Source: Schizochytrium sp. TIO01
Lineage: Eukaryota > Sar > Bigyra > Thraustochytrida > Thraustochytriidae
Direction of reading: 5' to 3'
Length of the DNA: 64,000 nucleotides
Assembly: GCA_004764695.1 (NCBI GenBank)
Contig: SMSO01000035.1
Location: 928,001-992,000 of the forward strand
Within the stretch, counting starts at the first letter, position 1; each line of letters starts with the position of its first letter. This document shows positions 11,171 through 20,291 of this stretch, piece by piece. A program made the translations under genes and the position numbers. The notes below the pieces were generated by a model, which ran no database searches, was not told the DNA's origin, and saw only the letters and a program-made list of their open reading frames with translations.

Positions 11171-11885
11171 GGAACAACTTGATGTAGAGCGCTTGAAGAA
11201 AAACTCAGTAGTTGAAACATTGAGTCTACTGCTAGGTGGTACTCCACAGCATGGCAACAAAAGTGTGCACCAAATGGACTTTGACTCCAGGCCTTTCTTA
11301 TCTCCGAAACAGCTCTTGGCATGATGATAGTCAGTGGTTTGCTTCTTTGGTTAGGCAATGTTTCAAGGTAGCATGAGGGGATGAGTTACAAACAAGTTTC
11401 GCACAAGCACCGTAAGAAGGAACAACCCTAGTGTCGGTTTGGAGAGGGCTCACCAAAAAAATGAAAAAAAATAAAAAAATAAAAAAATGAAAATCCGCTA
11501 TCGACAAAGGTCCCTGACTATAACTAACATCATTAACAATACATGTTGGCAAATCGTTTTCGTGTCTTATACCTCAGCATTAGTTTGATCAAACTCCTCA
11601 CTGTCTTCCCACTGCATCTTCTTGACGGTGCGCAATTCTGCTCTCGTCTTTAAACTTTGTCTAGGATGCGGGCGGTGAACTAGTAGTCCAACTTCGTAAC
11701 GGGCACACAAGCACGATTGCGGAACTCATGAAGAACTAGCTCCTCTTAGGTAGAAAGCTAGCTACCTTCATTGGTAGTATGCCGAAGAGGACAATCAATG
11801 CAAAGAATACGATGTTTTGACTCAGGTGCTAGGCGCAGCTTCGCTTTGACTTTAACTATACGAGTTGCTAAAAGCAACCTTAATC

Positions 11886-11913
11886 TTCGACTTGGGTCAA
11901 AACCCAAGTCGAA
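11886..11913. other. Perfect 12-bp hairpin with 4-nt loop
   Basis: The left arm TTCGACTTGGGT (11886-11897), loop CAAA and an exactly complementary right arm (11902-11913) form a strong stem-loop. It lies about 510 bases upstream of the siderophore synthetase start. Its function is unknown. Confidence 0.85.
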
Positions 11914-12423
11914 ACCAGAAGGATTCCATGTGCTCTCGGAGTGAGGACTAAATTTTTCACTGGCGATGCGACCAAGAACCCAATAATAGGAAATACTGCC
12001 TGGCAAAGCTAACTGAGATTTCAATTTCGGAGTGTCTTTTGAATTATAGCATTTGATTTGAATCTTCAGATTACTTCAAGTTAGGCATCCAGATTAAGTT
12101 TTTGAGTACCTACCAAACTACCTTGATATCGCCGGCACGTGCGTGGGAGTTGTGGTGTATATATTAACTGAACACAACAATACACAACTAATAATATTTG
12201 ATATACGTAGGGTCTGGTATTACTCTTAAATATGGTACACATGGAAGCATTACTTTGAAACTAAGGTTTATAGAGTTTGGGCGCAGCTTCGTTGTTCTTT
12301 GCACAACTGCGCGCAGCAGACTCCAAATTCTAGAGAGAGCTGTCTACCACTCTTCTCTTGTACTGTTGCGAGGTAATCGAAAGCTGAGAGCGGCAGGTGT
12401 CCTCTGAGAGGGTTGCACGAGAT

Positions 12424-14448
12424 ATGGAGACTTCTTCACAATCCAACGATGCTCGGCATCAGCAAAAGCAGGTCCAAGCGACCCTAAAACCTATAAAGAT
12501 AGCAAGTTGCAAGACTCACGCCTCAAGAATCGATAGAAACCTGACGATAGAGAACCCTGCATCTCCGCAAGGTGCTTCAATATACCGCATAGCTGCAGAG
12601 AAGCGTTCATGTGAGCGTCTTTGGGAGCATCTTGTCAATGAAGAGATTCTTAAAGAGGTATTCCCCGGTCTGGATCTTAAACATGGCGCTTGGGATAATG
12701 AAGAACATCTGTGGACTATCACTATTCCAGAATTGCAAGATCCAATGATTTCGACAGTGACAATGAAATCTGCTGCCGAGATGTTAAGTTGGAGCGAGGA
12801 ATCCGTACGTAAGCGCCTCGGCAAGAGCTTTTCAGAAGAAAAGTGGGATGCTGTGCATCGTGAACTTGAACATGCAGTTATGAGTGAGACACTTGCATTA
12901 GCAGCTCGCCCTAGTTTCCTAGAAAAAAGCTTTTGTTTCAAACGAGGTGATCTAGATGGCAATTTCCTTGAGCAAATTCACTCTGCCCAGCGAGGCAGTC
13001 TATTGTTCTGGGAACAGTTGGCGTCATTTGATGGGCACCCACATCACCCAACAGCAAAGTGTAAATTACCTTTGAGTGCGGAGCAAGTTTCTGCGTATGG
13101 ACCAGAGTTCGACCGGGTTATTTATCTTCATTTTGCTGCTTTGCGCAATGATGTAACTGTATGCAAAGGTGAACAGCCATTTCGAGACGCTCTAAAACAT
13201 TGTTTTCCGGACACTATGGAAAACTGGAGTCGTGCAGTGAAGTCTGCAGGATTTGAGCCAAAAGACTTCACACCTGTTCCAGTGCATCCTGCACATATAA
13301 AACCTATGTTGAAGCGCTTTGGCTCGCTTGTTGACACTAAACAGTTACTGTTATTTCCCATATCAATGGTCTCTTTACCAACAAAGGCAACAATGTCTTT
13401 ACGGACGATGATCCCTGTTGACTGTTCAGGTGCTGTTGAGAATCGCAGTTCAGTTCACATAAAACTTCCATTAGAAGTACAAGCATCTAGTTTAGTTCGT
13501 TATGTTTCACCGGTTGAGGCTCATGATAGCCCTGTCTTAACCAAGATGCTGGCTGATATGCTTTTGAAGAGCCCGCATGCGTCTTTTTTACATGGTGCCC
13601 TTGAAATGATGGACGAGTCGACAAGCATTTGGTTGAACTATGAAGGTGCGTGTGGATATAAATATGAGGATGCGCGTTATTTGTCATGCCTTTTGAGGGA
13701 TGCCCCACAAGTCGGCACGGGTGAACCTTTCATCCAAATGCCGCTGGCTGCTGTCTTTTCAGAGATTGAATGGAATGGAATCTCTGCACCTGTTCTCTTA
13801 CACATTATGAAGCATGACGCCAGGGTTTCCTGCCCTGATGAAGCTCGCGCATATTTTCAGGATTATACTAGTCGTGTGCTTCGTGGCATCCTTGGGCTAT
13901 GGGTTCGATTTGGACTGGTCCTGGAAGCTCATCAACAAAATTCTGTACTAGTATTTGACCGCACGACAGGAAGGCTGCAGAAGATTTTGTACAGGGATAT
14001 TTGCGGTGGTCTTTGTGGTGACATTGAGGTACTAGAGATGCATGGCTGGGGCCATATCAAAACACTCTTGCATCCGCGACAGGACTATATTCTTGGAGGT
14101 AATAGGGACGCAGATGATGATGCCGAGGATTATGCTTATATGATTGGGGCTTTAGAGCACATTCTTGTGCATAGCCATCTTGTTCCCGTGGCGCGATTGA
14201 TTGCGAACGCCTTTGGACTGTCATATAATGCGCTCTTAGCCGGGGATGTGCGTTGTGCAATTTCTGCCTTGTGCGATGAAGGGCTTCAAACAGACCCTTC
14301 TTTATATGAACATATTGAGCGTACTCGACAATACTTGCTCGAAACTCCTCACTCACAATACAAGTGTTTATTTCTTATGCGTTGTATGGATTCAAAAGAT
14401 GAATTCTATGCAAATGGCCTCCCTAACCCTTTGTATATCACTTCTTGA
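12424..14448 (+). CDS. IucA/IucC-family (NIS) siderophore synthetase
   Basis: A 674-residue member of the NRPS-independent siderophore synthetase family. These enzymes use ATP to adenylate a carboxylic acid such as citrate and couple it to an amine or alcohol, making siderophores like aerobactin or rhizoferrin. The ATP/acid-binding motifs are in order: GHPHHPTAK at 204-212; PVHPAHIK around H288; TMSLRTMIP; the IKLPLEVQASSLVRY stretch; and the C-terminal FhuF-like half with EAHQQN (501-506) and YRDICGG (R524, D525). The length is slightly above the usual 580-620 because of a polar N-terminal extension. The start is the first ATG; an in-frame GTG lies 27 bases upstream. The family is mainly bacterial, with some fungal members. 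No second siderophore gene is nearby, so the product and partners are unknown. Intron-free like its neighbours; transfer from bacteria is an inference. Confidence 0.9.
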   Translation: METSSQSNDARHQQKQVQATLKPIKIASCKTHASRIDRNLTIENPASPQGASIYRIAAEKRSCERLWEHLVNEEILKEVFPGLDLKHGAWDNEEHLWTITIPELQDPMISTVTMKSAAEMLSWSEESVRKRLGKSFSEEKWDAVHRELEHAVMSETLALAARPSFLEKSFCFKRGDLDGNFLEQIHSAQRGSLLFWEQLASFDGHPHHPTAKCKLPLSAEQVSAYGPEFDRVIYLHFAALRNDVTVCKGEQPFRDALKHCFPDTMENWSRAVKSAGFEPKDFTPVPVHPAHIKPMLKRFGSLVDTKQLLLFPISMVSLPTKATMSLRTMIPVDCSGAVENRSSVHIKLPLEVQASSLVRYVSPVEAHDSPVLTKMLADMLLKSPHASFLHGALEMMDESTSIWLNYEGACGYKYEDARYLSCLLRDAPQVGTGEPFIQMPLAAVFSEIEWNGISAPVLLHIMKHDARVSCPDEARAYFQDYTSRVLRGILGLWVRFGLVLEAHQQNSVLVFDRTTGRLQKILYRDICGGLCGDIEVLEMHGWGHIKTLLHPRQDYILGGNRDADDDAEDYAYMIGALEHILVHSHLVPVARLIANAFGLSYNALLAGDVRCAISALCDEGLQTDPSLYEHIERTRQYLLETPHSQYKCLFLMRCMDSKDEFYANGLPNPLYITS

Positions 14449-15639
14449 TAATTATGGATATTATAAGCGAAGGCGTGCTGGCTCGGCAAATGGAATTCTT
14501 CCGTGATATAGCTCAAGCTTCAGATCGAGAATTTGAGCTCTGCGAGACATACAGCATTTCCAGAGGCCTTGGAGCAAATGACAACAATGATCGGATGTAC
14601 TTTTAAACGTTAATTATATATTTTTTCATGGTGGGGAGGGGGCTAGATTTAAGACTTTAATTACGTTTCCTCTTGAAACCCTACGTTATCGTTTGATTTG
14701 CATTGAAAGTCAAAATAAGAACGATATAATCATTTCGACAACAGAACTTTACCAGCTGCAACTTAAGTACCCACTATTCCTTGTTTGACGCTTTCACAAA
14801 CCAACTCTTCTATAAATCCTTCCACATGGGTGAAAACTCAAGTCAAATCATAACATCCCTAATAATGCTTAGTCGTCTTCTTCATCCTCCTCCCACTTTT
14901 TGCCAGTACACACCCTCGCCCGTCAGAAAAATTGGCAAGATGATGATACTCCTAATCTTCACCTTTTAAAATATCCCCATTTCCATTCTGCATCACTTTT
15001 TCGTTCGCTCGTTCGTCCATCCCCTATGACTTTTTGTCTCCTCTTTCCAACGCGAATCAGACTTCATCGACTTCCACTTCGTCTTGTTGTCTCCATCCTC
15101 ATGTTTGAGCTTCAAGCGCCTCAAGTACCTGCGAGCAAGGTTTTTAAATTAAAAATTTACTCCGAGTAAACACATAACCTTGAATCAGTTTTTGAGGAAA
15201 CCGTTTCCTTAGGAGGAGAATCTTGCACTGCACCTAAAACTTAGAGTGGAACTGAAGAGCAACGAAAGCGAAGAAGCTTTCATCATCGCAGTTGCTGTCG
15301 ATTTATAGGTACCTAGTACCCGTCTAAATGATAAGAAAAGAATAAACAGGTAACTTCAAATGAAACAATGGAACAACCAAATAGAACAAACTCTGAATTT
15401 AAAGCTCTTTCAAGGACAGCAGCCAAAGCTAACCACACTCAAGCTGCGCAGAATACAGACTCTTTCCCTTCCCTTTCTCCGAGTTCGTGTCATTAACCAC
15501 AGCCTCTCGGCGTACAAAGCTTTCCATCTCCCTTTTCAGTGGCTGGCCATCTACCTTCAGATCATCACGTCAACTTCACAAAGACCGTCCATCCAACAAA
15601 CACCTATTCCTCGGTTACTACTCTGTTGCCGTCTCCACA
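14449..15639. other. Intergenic, probable leader of the 14-3-3 gene
   Basis: No gene is recognisable. A GTACCTA-type motif sits at 15306-15320. The last part is pyrimidine-rich and probably includes the 5' leader of the following gene. Confidence 0.55.
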
Positions 15640-16971
15640 ATGACAGAGGGCTCGGGTCTTGCTTGGGCAGGTTCGCTGAGTAGCAGCGGATCCTCTGTTC
15701 GTCGTGGTGGCCTAGACGTCGTCGATGATGGCTCTGCCGCAGGCCTCGATCTTGTTGGCCTCGCTCGGGTCTGTGCCGACGTGGGTCGTCCTGAGGATGC
15801 AGTTCGGTTTCTCGCCGAGGCTGCTTTGCGTTCATACGAGACAGATCCTGAGCATGACTTTGACGGTAGTGAGCGCGCTTTATTCTCCAAATCACTAAAG
15901 AAGGTCGTCAACTCGCAGCGGAAGGCACTTCGAGTTCTCTTGGCACAACAGAAGCGTCTAGCGGCCCAGGACTCTCGTGGCGCCGCACTCGTCGGGGAGT
16001 ACCGCGCGCTCAAGGTTGTACAGTTTGAAAATCTCTGCGTTCAGATTGTCGCTCTCATCAGAGATGTGCTTCTGCCTGTCTCTTCGGGTGCTGAGAGTGT
16101 GGTATTCTACTGCAAACTCGCTGGAGACCATCTTCGATACCTCTGCGAACTGCCAGTACCACGTCCAGCCTCCAACGCAGCCATAGAGAAACGTAAGCGG
16201 TGGGTAGAAGAAGCAGAACAGTTCTATCAGAGCGCTTTTGAGGAGTCACAAAGCGATCTGTCGCCAACTGATCCCTTGAGACTTAGCCTCATCTTGAATT
16301 TTGCGATTTTCTATTACGATATTCAGAGAGACCCAGAACACGCCTGTGAATTTGCAAAATCTGCCTATGACGATGCAGCAGCGGAACTTGGACTTGGCCC
16401 GTCCACCAATCCATTTGTGATTCCAACAGCCTCCAACGCAAACGCAAACACTGCGACTAATGTCAACAATGGCAATACCGCGAATAATACTAACAATGCA
16501 AGTAATGCAAACACAGCTTCAAATGCGAGCGCTGCGAAGCCCGCGAATACCGCTGGAAACGCAAATATTGCAAATGCTGCGAATACCGCAAATGTTTCAA
16601 ATGGCGTGGCTGCGAATGCTGGAAGTGCGTTGGGAAATGTGGCCGGAGGAGCTAGCACTAATGTAAACGCGAAAAATCAGGACTTGATCTCTGAACCATC
16701 AACAGCAATTGCTCAATTAGATGGACCTGCAACGGAGACAACGCGGATACTCAAGATTATTCATGAGTCGTTGCAGGAGTGGACACAGGCGCAACAACAA
16801 GAGCAGGAGCAAAAGGAACAGAAGGAACAGAAGGAACAGCAGCAGAAGGAGCAGCAGCGAACTGCAAATGGTAACAACAATAACAACCGTGCCCAACAGC
16901 AAGCCGCTCACCCTCATCCACCGCGATCTCCATCACCAAAACAACCGACTTCTGCATCTACTGTAGAGTGA
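15640..16971 (+). CDS. 14-3-3 protein with long Asn/Ala insertion before the last helix
   Basis: A 443-residue protein; ordinary 14-3-3 proteins have about 245. Helices A-H are recognisable: ERALFSKSLKKVVNSQRKALRV, VVFYCKLAGDHLRYLCEL, and DPLRLSLILNFAIFYYDI followed by ACEFAKSAYDDAAAEL. Phosphopeptide-pocket residues are kept: K87, R94, R166, Y167 and N220 match human zeta K49, R56, R127, Y128 and N173. About 115 residues of Asn/Ala/Thr-rich sequence (252-365) then interrupt the fold. The last helix follows as TRILKIIHESLQEWT; W381 matches zeta W228, while the position of zeta N224 is Ser. A Gln/Glu-rich tail ends the protein. The start is the ATG after CCACA; the frame is open upstream but only from a GTG. 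The role is presumably phosphoserine/threonine-dependent adaptor binding. Confidence 0.88.
   Translation: MTEGSGLAWAGSLSSSGSSVRRGGLDVVDDGSAAGLDLVGLARVCADVGRPEDAVRFLAEAALRSYETDPEHDFDGSERALFSKSLKKVVNSQRKALRVLLAQQKRLAAQDSRGAALVGEYRALKVVQFENLCVQIVALIRDVLLPVSSGAESVVFYCKLAGDHLRYLCELPVPRPASNAAIEKRKRWVEEAEQFYQSAFEESQSDLSPTDPLRLSLILNFAIFYYDIQRDPEHACEFAKSAYDDAAAELGLGPSTNPFVIPTASNANANTATNVNNGNTANNTNNASNANTASNASAAKPANTAGNANIANAANTANVSNGVAANAGSALGNVAGGASTNVNAKNQDLISEPSTAIAQLDGPATETTRILKIIHESLQEWTQAQQQEQEQKEQKEQKEQQQKEQQRTANGNNNNNRAQQQAAHPHPPRSPSPKQPTSASTVE
16393..16734 (+). repeat. Asn/Ala low-complexity coding insertion
   Basis: Codons for Asn, Ala, Thr and Ser alternate (aat/aac/gcg/gca) without a strict period. 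This separates the last 14-3-3 helix from the rest of the fold. The reading frame stays intact, so the segment is probably translated. Confidence 0.8.
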
Positions 16972-17942
16972 TTGTCTCCAAGGATCACGTTGGAACATTC
17001 GCGATGTATAAGATACTGCTCCACAAGTGTCAAAAAGGAAGTAAAAAGCTATGAAAATTATATGGATCACTTTATACGCGAGCTTGCCATCTTTCTCTTC
17101 TTCTAGTTCTGCAAATATTTTAGTTCATCTGTGGTGGCCATCCCAATGGCATGTGACCCAAAAAGAACATAAGCTAATGCATACATATTTTATATATTTC
17201 CTGAATCTCTGTTGCACCCCTCTATTATGTTCTATTTTATTTCTGTTCCTTAGACTATATCCTGCTTTCGTCAGACCCAAACTCTAAATACTGACTTATC
17301 AGATCAAAACTGAGTTATCAGTTCAACAAGTAGTAATATTCGTAGAAGATGAAGAAGTGAGCACGATTCCTTAATTTTGTTTATCATCCAAAATTTAAAT
17401 CTAAAAATCAAATTAAAAAAATACACATAGTCGCCATTATGCTCAATTTCCCTTTACATGGCTTGTATTGATCCATAATCTTGCAATCATACTACAACCC
17501 TCAATCCCCCAATCCACCTAGGCTGTTATAAGCTCCCTTTCTGTCGAGTGAAGCTACTCTTGATGGTCAAGTACTAGGTCTTCTTTGCGAGCTAGGTGTT
17601 CTTAAAATAAGTTTATGTCGTTCTATTCGAAGTTGTTTCTAGCTAGCGACATCTTACTGCATATTACTCGTAGGCTAGTAACTGGTGCTCGGAATGATTT
17701 TTAAAAAACTTGGGAGAAAAAGTCTGCACACTATAATTTTTTAACGGATAAATTTCTCCAGCTGCTTTTTTCATTTGAGCTTATGAAAAACATGACCATG
17801 CAGTTATTTTGGCCAAGCTTGTGCAGTACGTACCTTGCCCCGACATATCTCTCAGTGGCAGACAAGCCAACGTGGCCTGACTATACCAGCCGCAAATATA
17901 TATTTAGAAGTGGAGCTGTAGACCTTAATCTTAGGCACTACA
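16972..17942. other. Intergenic, promoter side of MORN gene
   Basis: A/T-rich, with no credible frame. A TATA-like run AAATATATATTTA (17894-17906) lies about 36 bases before the next ATG. Confidence 0.6.
17894..17906 (+). promoter_or_regulatory. TATA-like element upstream of MORN gene
   Basis: AAATATATATTTA lies 36 bases upstream of the start codon. If it is a TATA box, the 5' leader would be extremely short. The assignment rests on sequence likeness only, and the surrounding DNA is A/T-rich. Confidence 0.3.
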
Positions 17943-18611
17943 ATGGCTGAATTTCAGGTCGAGTATCTCGACGGGACTCAGGAGACGTCTAACTTTGTAT
18001 CCCGTGCAGGCCTTGCCCGCGTTACTTATGCAAACGGAGACGTTTACGAAGGCCCGTTCAACAACGAGCGTTTGAAGCATGGTAAAAATGCAAAATATAC
18101 CTTTGCGCCCCGAGCTGAAGATGGCGAGGACGCCCAACCTCTAACTTATGAAGGCGAGTATCGTGAGGGCTCAAGAACAGGCATCGGTAAGATGACATAC
18201 AGCGATGGAACAGTCTATCGCGGGGAATTTAAACAAGGTTTTCGCCATGGAAAGGGCTCTTACACTTACGCCAACAAAGACATATACTCTGGCGATTGGC
18301 AAAATGATAAGCGGCATGGCCAAGGTACTTATCTGCACGAGGCCTCCAACTGCCGTCTAGACGCGTATTGGGAGGATGGCAAGCCTGTGGAAGGCACCTT
18401 TACTCACCCAGATGGTACGACATACTCCGCAAATTTTGCCGATGCAGAATTCCGCGGCAAATGCAAAATTAAGTTTACAAGCGGCATGTCCATCCAAGGT
18501 GAATTTTTTGAGAGTCTTGTGAAGGGCAAAAAGAAGATTTGCTGGCGCGCAGCGGATTTTAAGGGTCTACAAAAGCTCACTGACGCGTCCATGACACGTT
18601 TGATCAATTAA
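17943..18611 (+). CDS. MORN-repeat protein, radial-spoke-head-like
   Basis: A 222-residue protein made almost wholly of MORN repeats, each about 23 residues with the Y-x-G-x-(F/W) ... G-x-G pattern. Clear units are YEGPFNNERLKHGK, YEGEYREGSRTGIGKMTY, YRGEFKQGFRHGKGSYTY, YSGDWQNDKRHGQGTYL and a weaker DAYWEDGKPVEGTFTH. The order and the KDIYSGDWQNDKRHGQGTY stretch resemble radial-spoke head proteins RSPH1/RSP10, which sit in the ciliary axoneme. That assignment would fit an organism with flagellated cells, but MORN repeats are shared by many protein types and assignment by eye is uncertain. It has no signal peptide or TM helix. Confidence 0.8.
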   Translation: MAEFQVEYLDGTQETSNFVSRAGLARVTYANGDVYEGPFNNERLKHGKNAKYTFAPRAEDGEDAQPLTYEGEYREGSRTGIGKMTYSDGTVYRGEFKQGFRHGKGSYTYANKDIYSGDWQNDKRHGQGTYLHEASNCRLDAYWEDGKPVEGTFTHPDGTTYSANFADAEFRGKCKIKFTSGMSIQGEFFESLVKGKKKICWRAADFKGLQKLTDASMTRLIN

Positions 18612-18683
18612 AATACTTCATTTTCTCGTTTTGTATTTCGCATATTCTTCTTCATGTCCTATCCGACTAGAGTCCAGAGAGTT

Positions 18684-18834
18684 GTGAGGATTGTAAAATT
18701 TTCCATTGATCTCACGTAGAGTTCAAAACGTATCGGTGAGGATTGTAAAGTTTTCCATTGATCTCACGTAGAGTTCAAAACGTATCGGTGAGGATTGTAA
18801 AGTTTTCCATTGATCTCACGTAGAATTCAAAACT
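18684..18834. repeat. 52-bp tandem repeat, about 2.9 copies
   Basis: Units begin with GTGAGGATTGTAAA at 18684, 18736 and 18788, giving an exact 52-bp period with only a few substitutions. The array lies between the convergent MORN and flotillin genes, close to both 3' ends. Confidence 0.93.
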
Positions 18835-18899
18835 TGCCTCATTTATTCTTCATATAAAATAATATAAAAGATCAAATAATGGCATCTTGGGATTTACAT

Positions 18900-20291
18900 C
18901 TACAAGCTCACTTCAGTCTCTTGGTTTGAGCTTGGACTGCTACGAGTCTTGATTTCACTGATGTTACTATGATTGTTGTTTTTGCTATTGTTACTTCGCT
19001 TTGTAAATGAATCTTTAGCAAAGTCCACATGTTTCCCTTTTGTCGCAGTACTACTTCTTTGACTTTCTTTTCCCACAGAGCTCGACTCCGCGCCCTTGCT
19101 TGAGGAAATAAATACCATTTCACCAACGCGTTCGAGGGGTTTGGCGATTCCGGATGCTATACCTGGAAGTTTCTTGATGACCATCTCTAAAACAGCAGCC
19201 TCTCCAAAATTCTGGTAAGCTAGAGCCTTTCGTTTAAGAACATCTGCCTCTGCTGTCCCCTTAGCAAGCAGGACATCAGCTTCAGCCTGACCTTCTGCGC
19301 GAAGTTTGCTAGCATTTGCTTGAGCAATAACTTGAATGGCCTTGGCTGCGTGCTGTTCGGCTAAAAATTGCGCCTCTGATTTGCCCTCGCGCTCCTTTTG
19401 CGAGCGCTGAACAGTAACATCAGAAACATTGTACTGGATTTCTTCTCTAACTTGATTTTGTCGTGCTTTCTCACGAACAAGAGACTGTTGTTGACGAGCC
19501 TTTTCAATAACAAAAGCGCTCCGAGATTCTGCCATGGCCTGATTTATCTCGCGATCAATCGCCGCGCGCTTCATGTTGAGGTTACGATTAGACTCTGCTT
19601 CTGTCTGCCGAGTTTTATTGATTGCAACATGCGCTTCTTGACGCGCAATTGCCTCGGCAGTGTTAGCATCAGCATTGTACGCGGCTACAGACTTACGAGC
19701 TGCGGCATCATTACGGGCACTTCCCTCCTGAGCTTCCCTCTTGACAATAGCTATTTGAGTCACTCCAAGGGAATCAAGGTATCCATCCTCGTCAGCTACT
19801 TGCGTTACAACGTAAGAGCAAAGTGCAAATCCAAGGGCTTTCAAGTCAGGGATTACTTGCTCTTTGACAAGCTCAGAAAACGCGCTGCGATCACGATACA
19901 AAGATTCTATCGTGAGACCTCCAAGAATCTGGCGTTGATGACCCTCCAAAGTTTGGCGTAGCGCTTCTTGGATTGCCTCCTCTGAATCACTCAAGAAATG
20001 ACTTACTGCTGTGCTGATCGACTCAACATTCGGAGCATGCACCTTGCCATCTTCATGCAGTTCATACGCTTGAACTTTAACTTGTGCAATGCCGGTAACA
20101 TTCACTCGAACTCCCATTGATGTCTCTGCACCAATGCTTTTAATTTCTAAAGTCAACATTTCCAAGCTTAGCCGCTCCACTGATTCCACAATCCACCATC
20201 GAAACGTTGTTGAACCAACATGAATGCTTGTACCTCTACAACCGAATTTGACCACGGCCTCATTCGGTCCACTTGTGACGAAATTCCCCAT
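18900..20291 (-). CDS. Flotillin (SPFH/band 7 protein)
   Basis: A 463-residue flotillin, closest by eye to animal flotillin-2. Shared features are MGN...GPNEA at the N terminus, RLSLEMLTLEIKS, the TLEGHQRQILGGLTIE block, LDSLGVTQIAIVKREA, and the C-terminal AYQNFGEAAVLEMVIKKLPGIA. The SPFH domain spans about 1-190. A long Ala/Glu/Gln-rich coiled coil with the GQAEADVLLAKGTAEAD repeats follows. Flotillins oligomerise on the cytosolic face of membranes and mark lipid microdomains and endosomes. Gly2 could be N-myristoylated, but the palmitoylated Cys4 of animal flotillin-2 is Phe here. The C-terminal 70 residues are Ser/Asn-rich and unusual. Confidence 0.93.
   Translation of the reverse strand: MGNFVTSGPNEAVVKFGCRGTSIHVGSTTFRWWIVESVERLSLEMLTLEIKSIGAETSMGVRVNVTGIAQVKVQAYELHEDGKVHAPNVESISTAVSHFLSDSEEAIQEALRQTLEGHQRQILGGLTIESLYRDRSAFSELVKEQVIPDLKALGFALCSYVVTQVADEDGYLDSLGVTQIAIVKREAQEGSARNDAAARKSVAAYNADANTAEAIARQEAHVAINKTRQTEAESNRNLNMKRAAIDREINQAMAESRSAFVIEKARQQQSLVREKARQNQVREEIQYNVSDVTVQRSQKEREGKSEAQFLAEQHAAKAIQVIAQANASKLRAEGQAEADVLLAKGTAEADVLKRKALAYQNFGEAAVLEMVIKKLPGIASGIAKPLERVGEMVFISSSKGAESSSVGKESQRSSTATKGKHVDFAKDSFTKRSNNSKNNNHSNISEIKTRSSPSSNQETEVSL

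Larger units (their letters stand above)
10114..12423. other. Divergent intergenic region between carotenoid oxygenase and siderophore synthetase
   Basis: This 2.3-kb region must hold both promoters. It contains a CTTG-type repeat (11131-11170), a poly-A-rich tract (11455-11490), a perfect 12-bp-arm hairpin (11886-11913) and a TATA-like run (about 12155-12166). Frames here lack ATG starts or family signatures. Confidence 0.6.

Noticed and set aside
11758-12024. 88-codon frame on the minus strand spanning the hairpin
   Set aside because: It has no ATG start and no family similarity; the hairpin alone explains part of its sequence.
19398-19961. 187-codon frame antisense to flotillin
   Set aside because: It lies entirely inside the conserved flotillin coding sequence, with no family signature.
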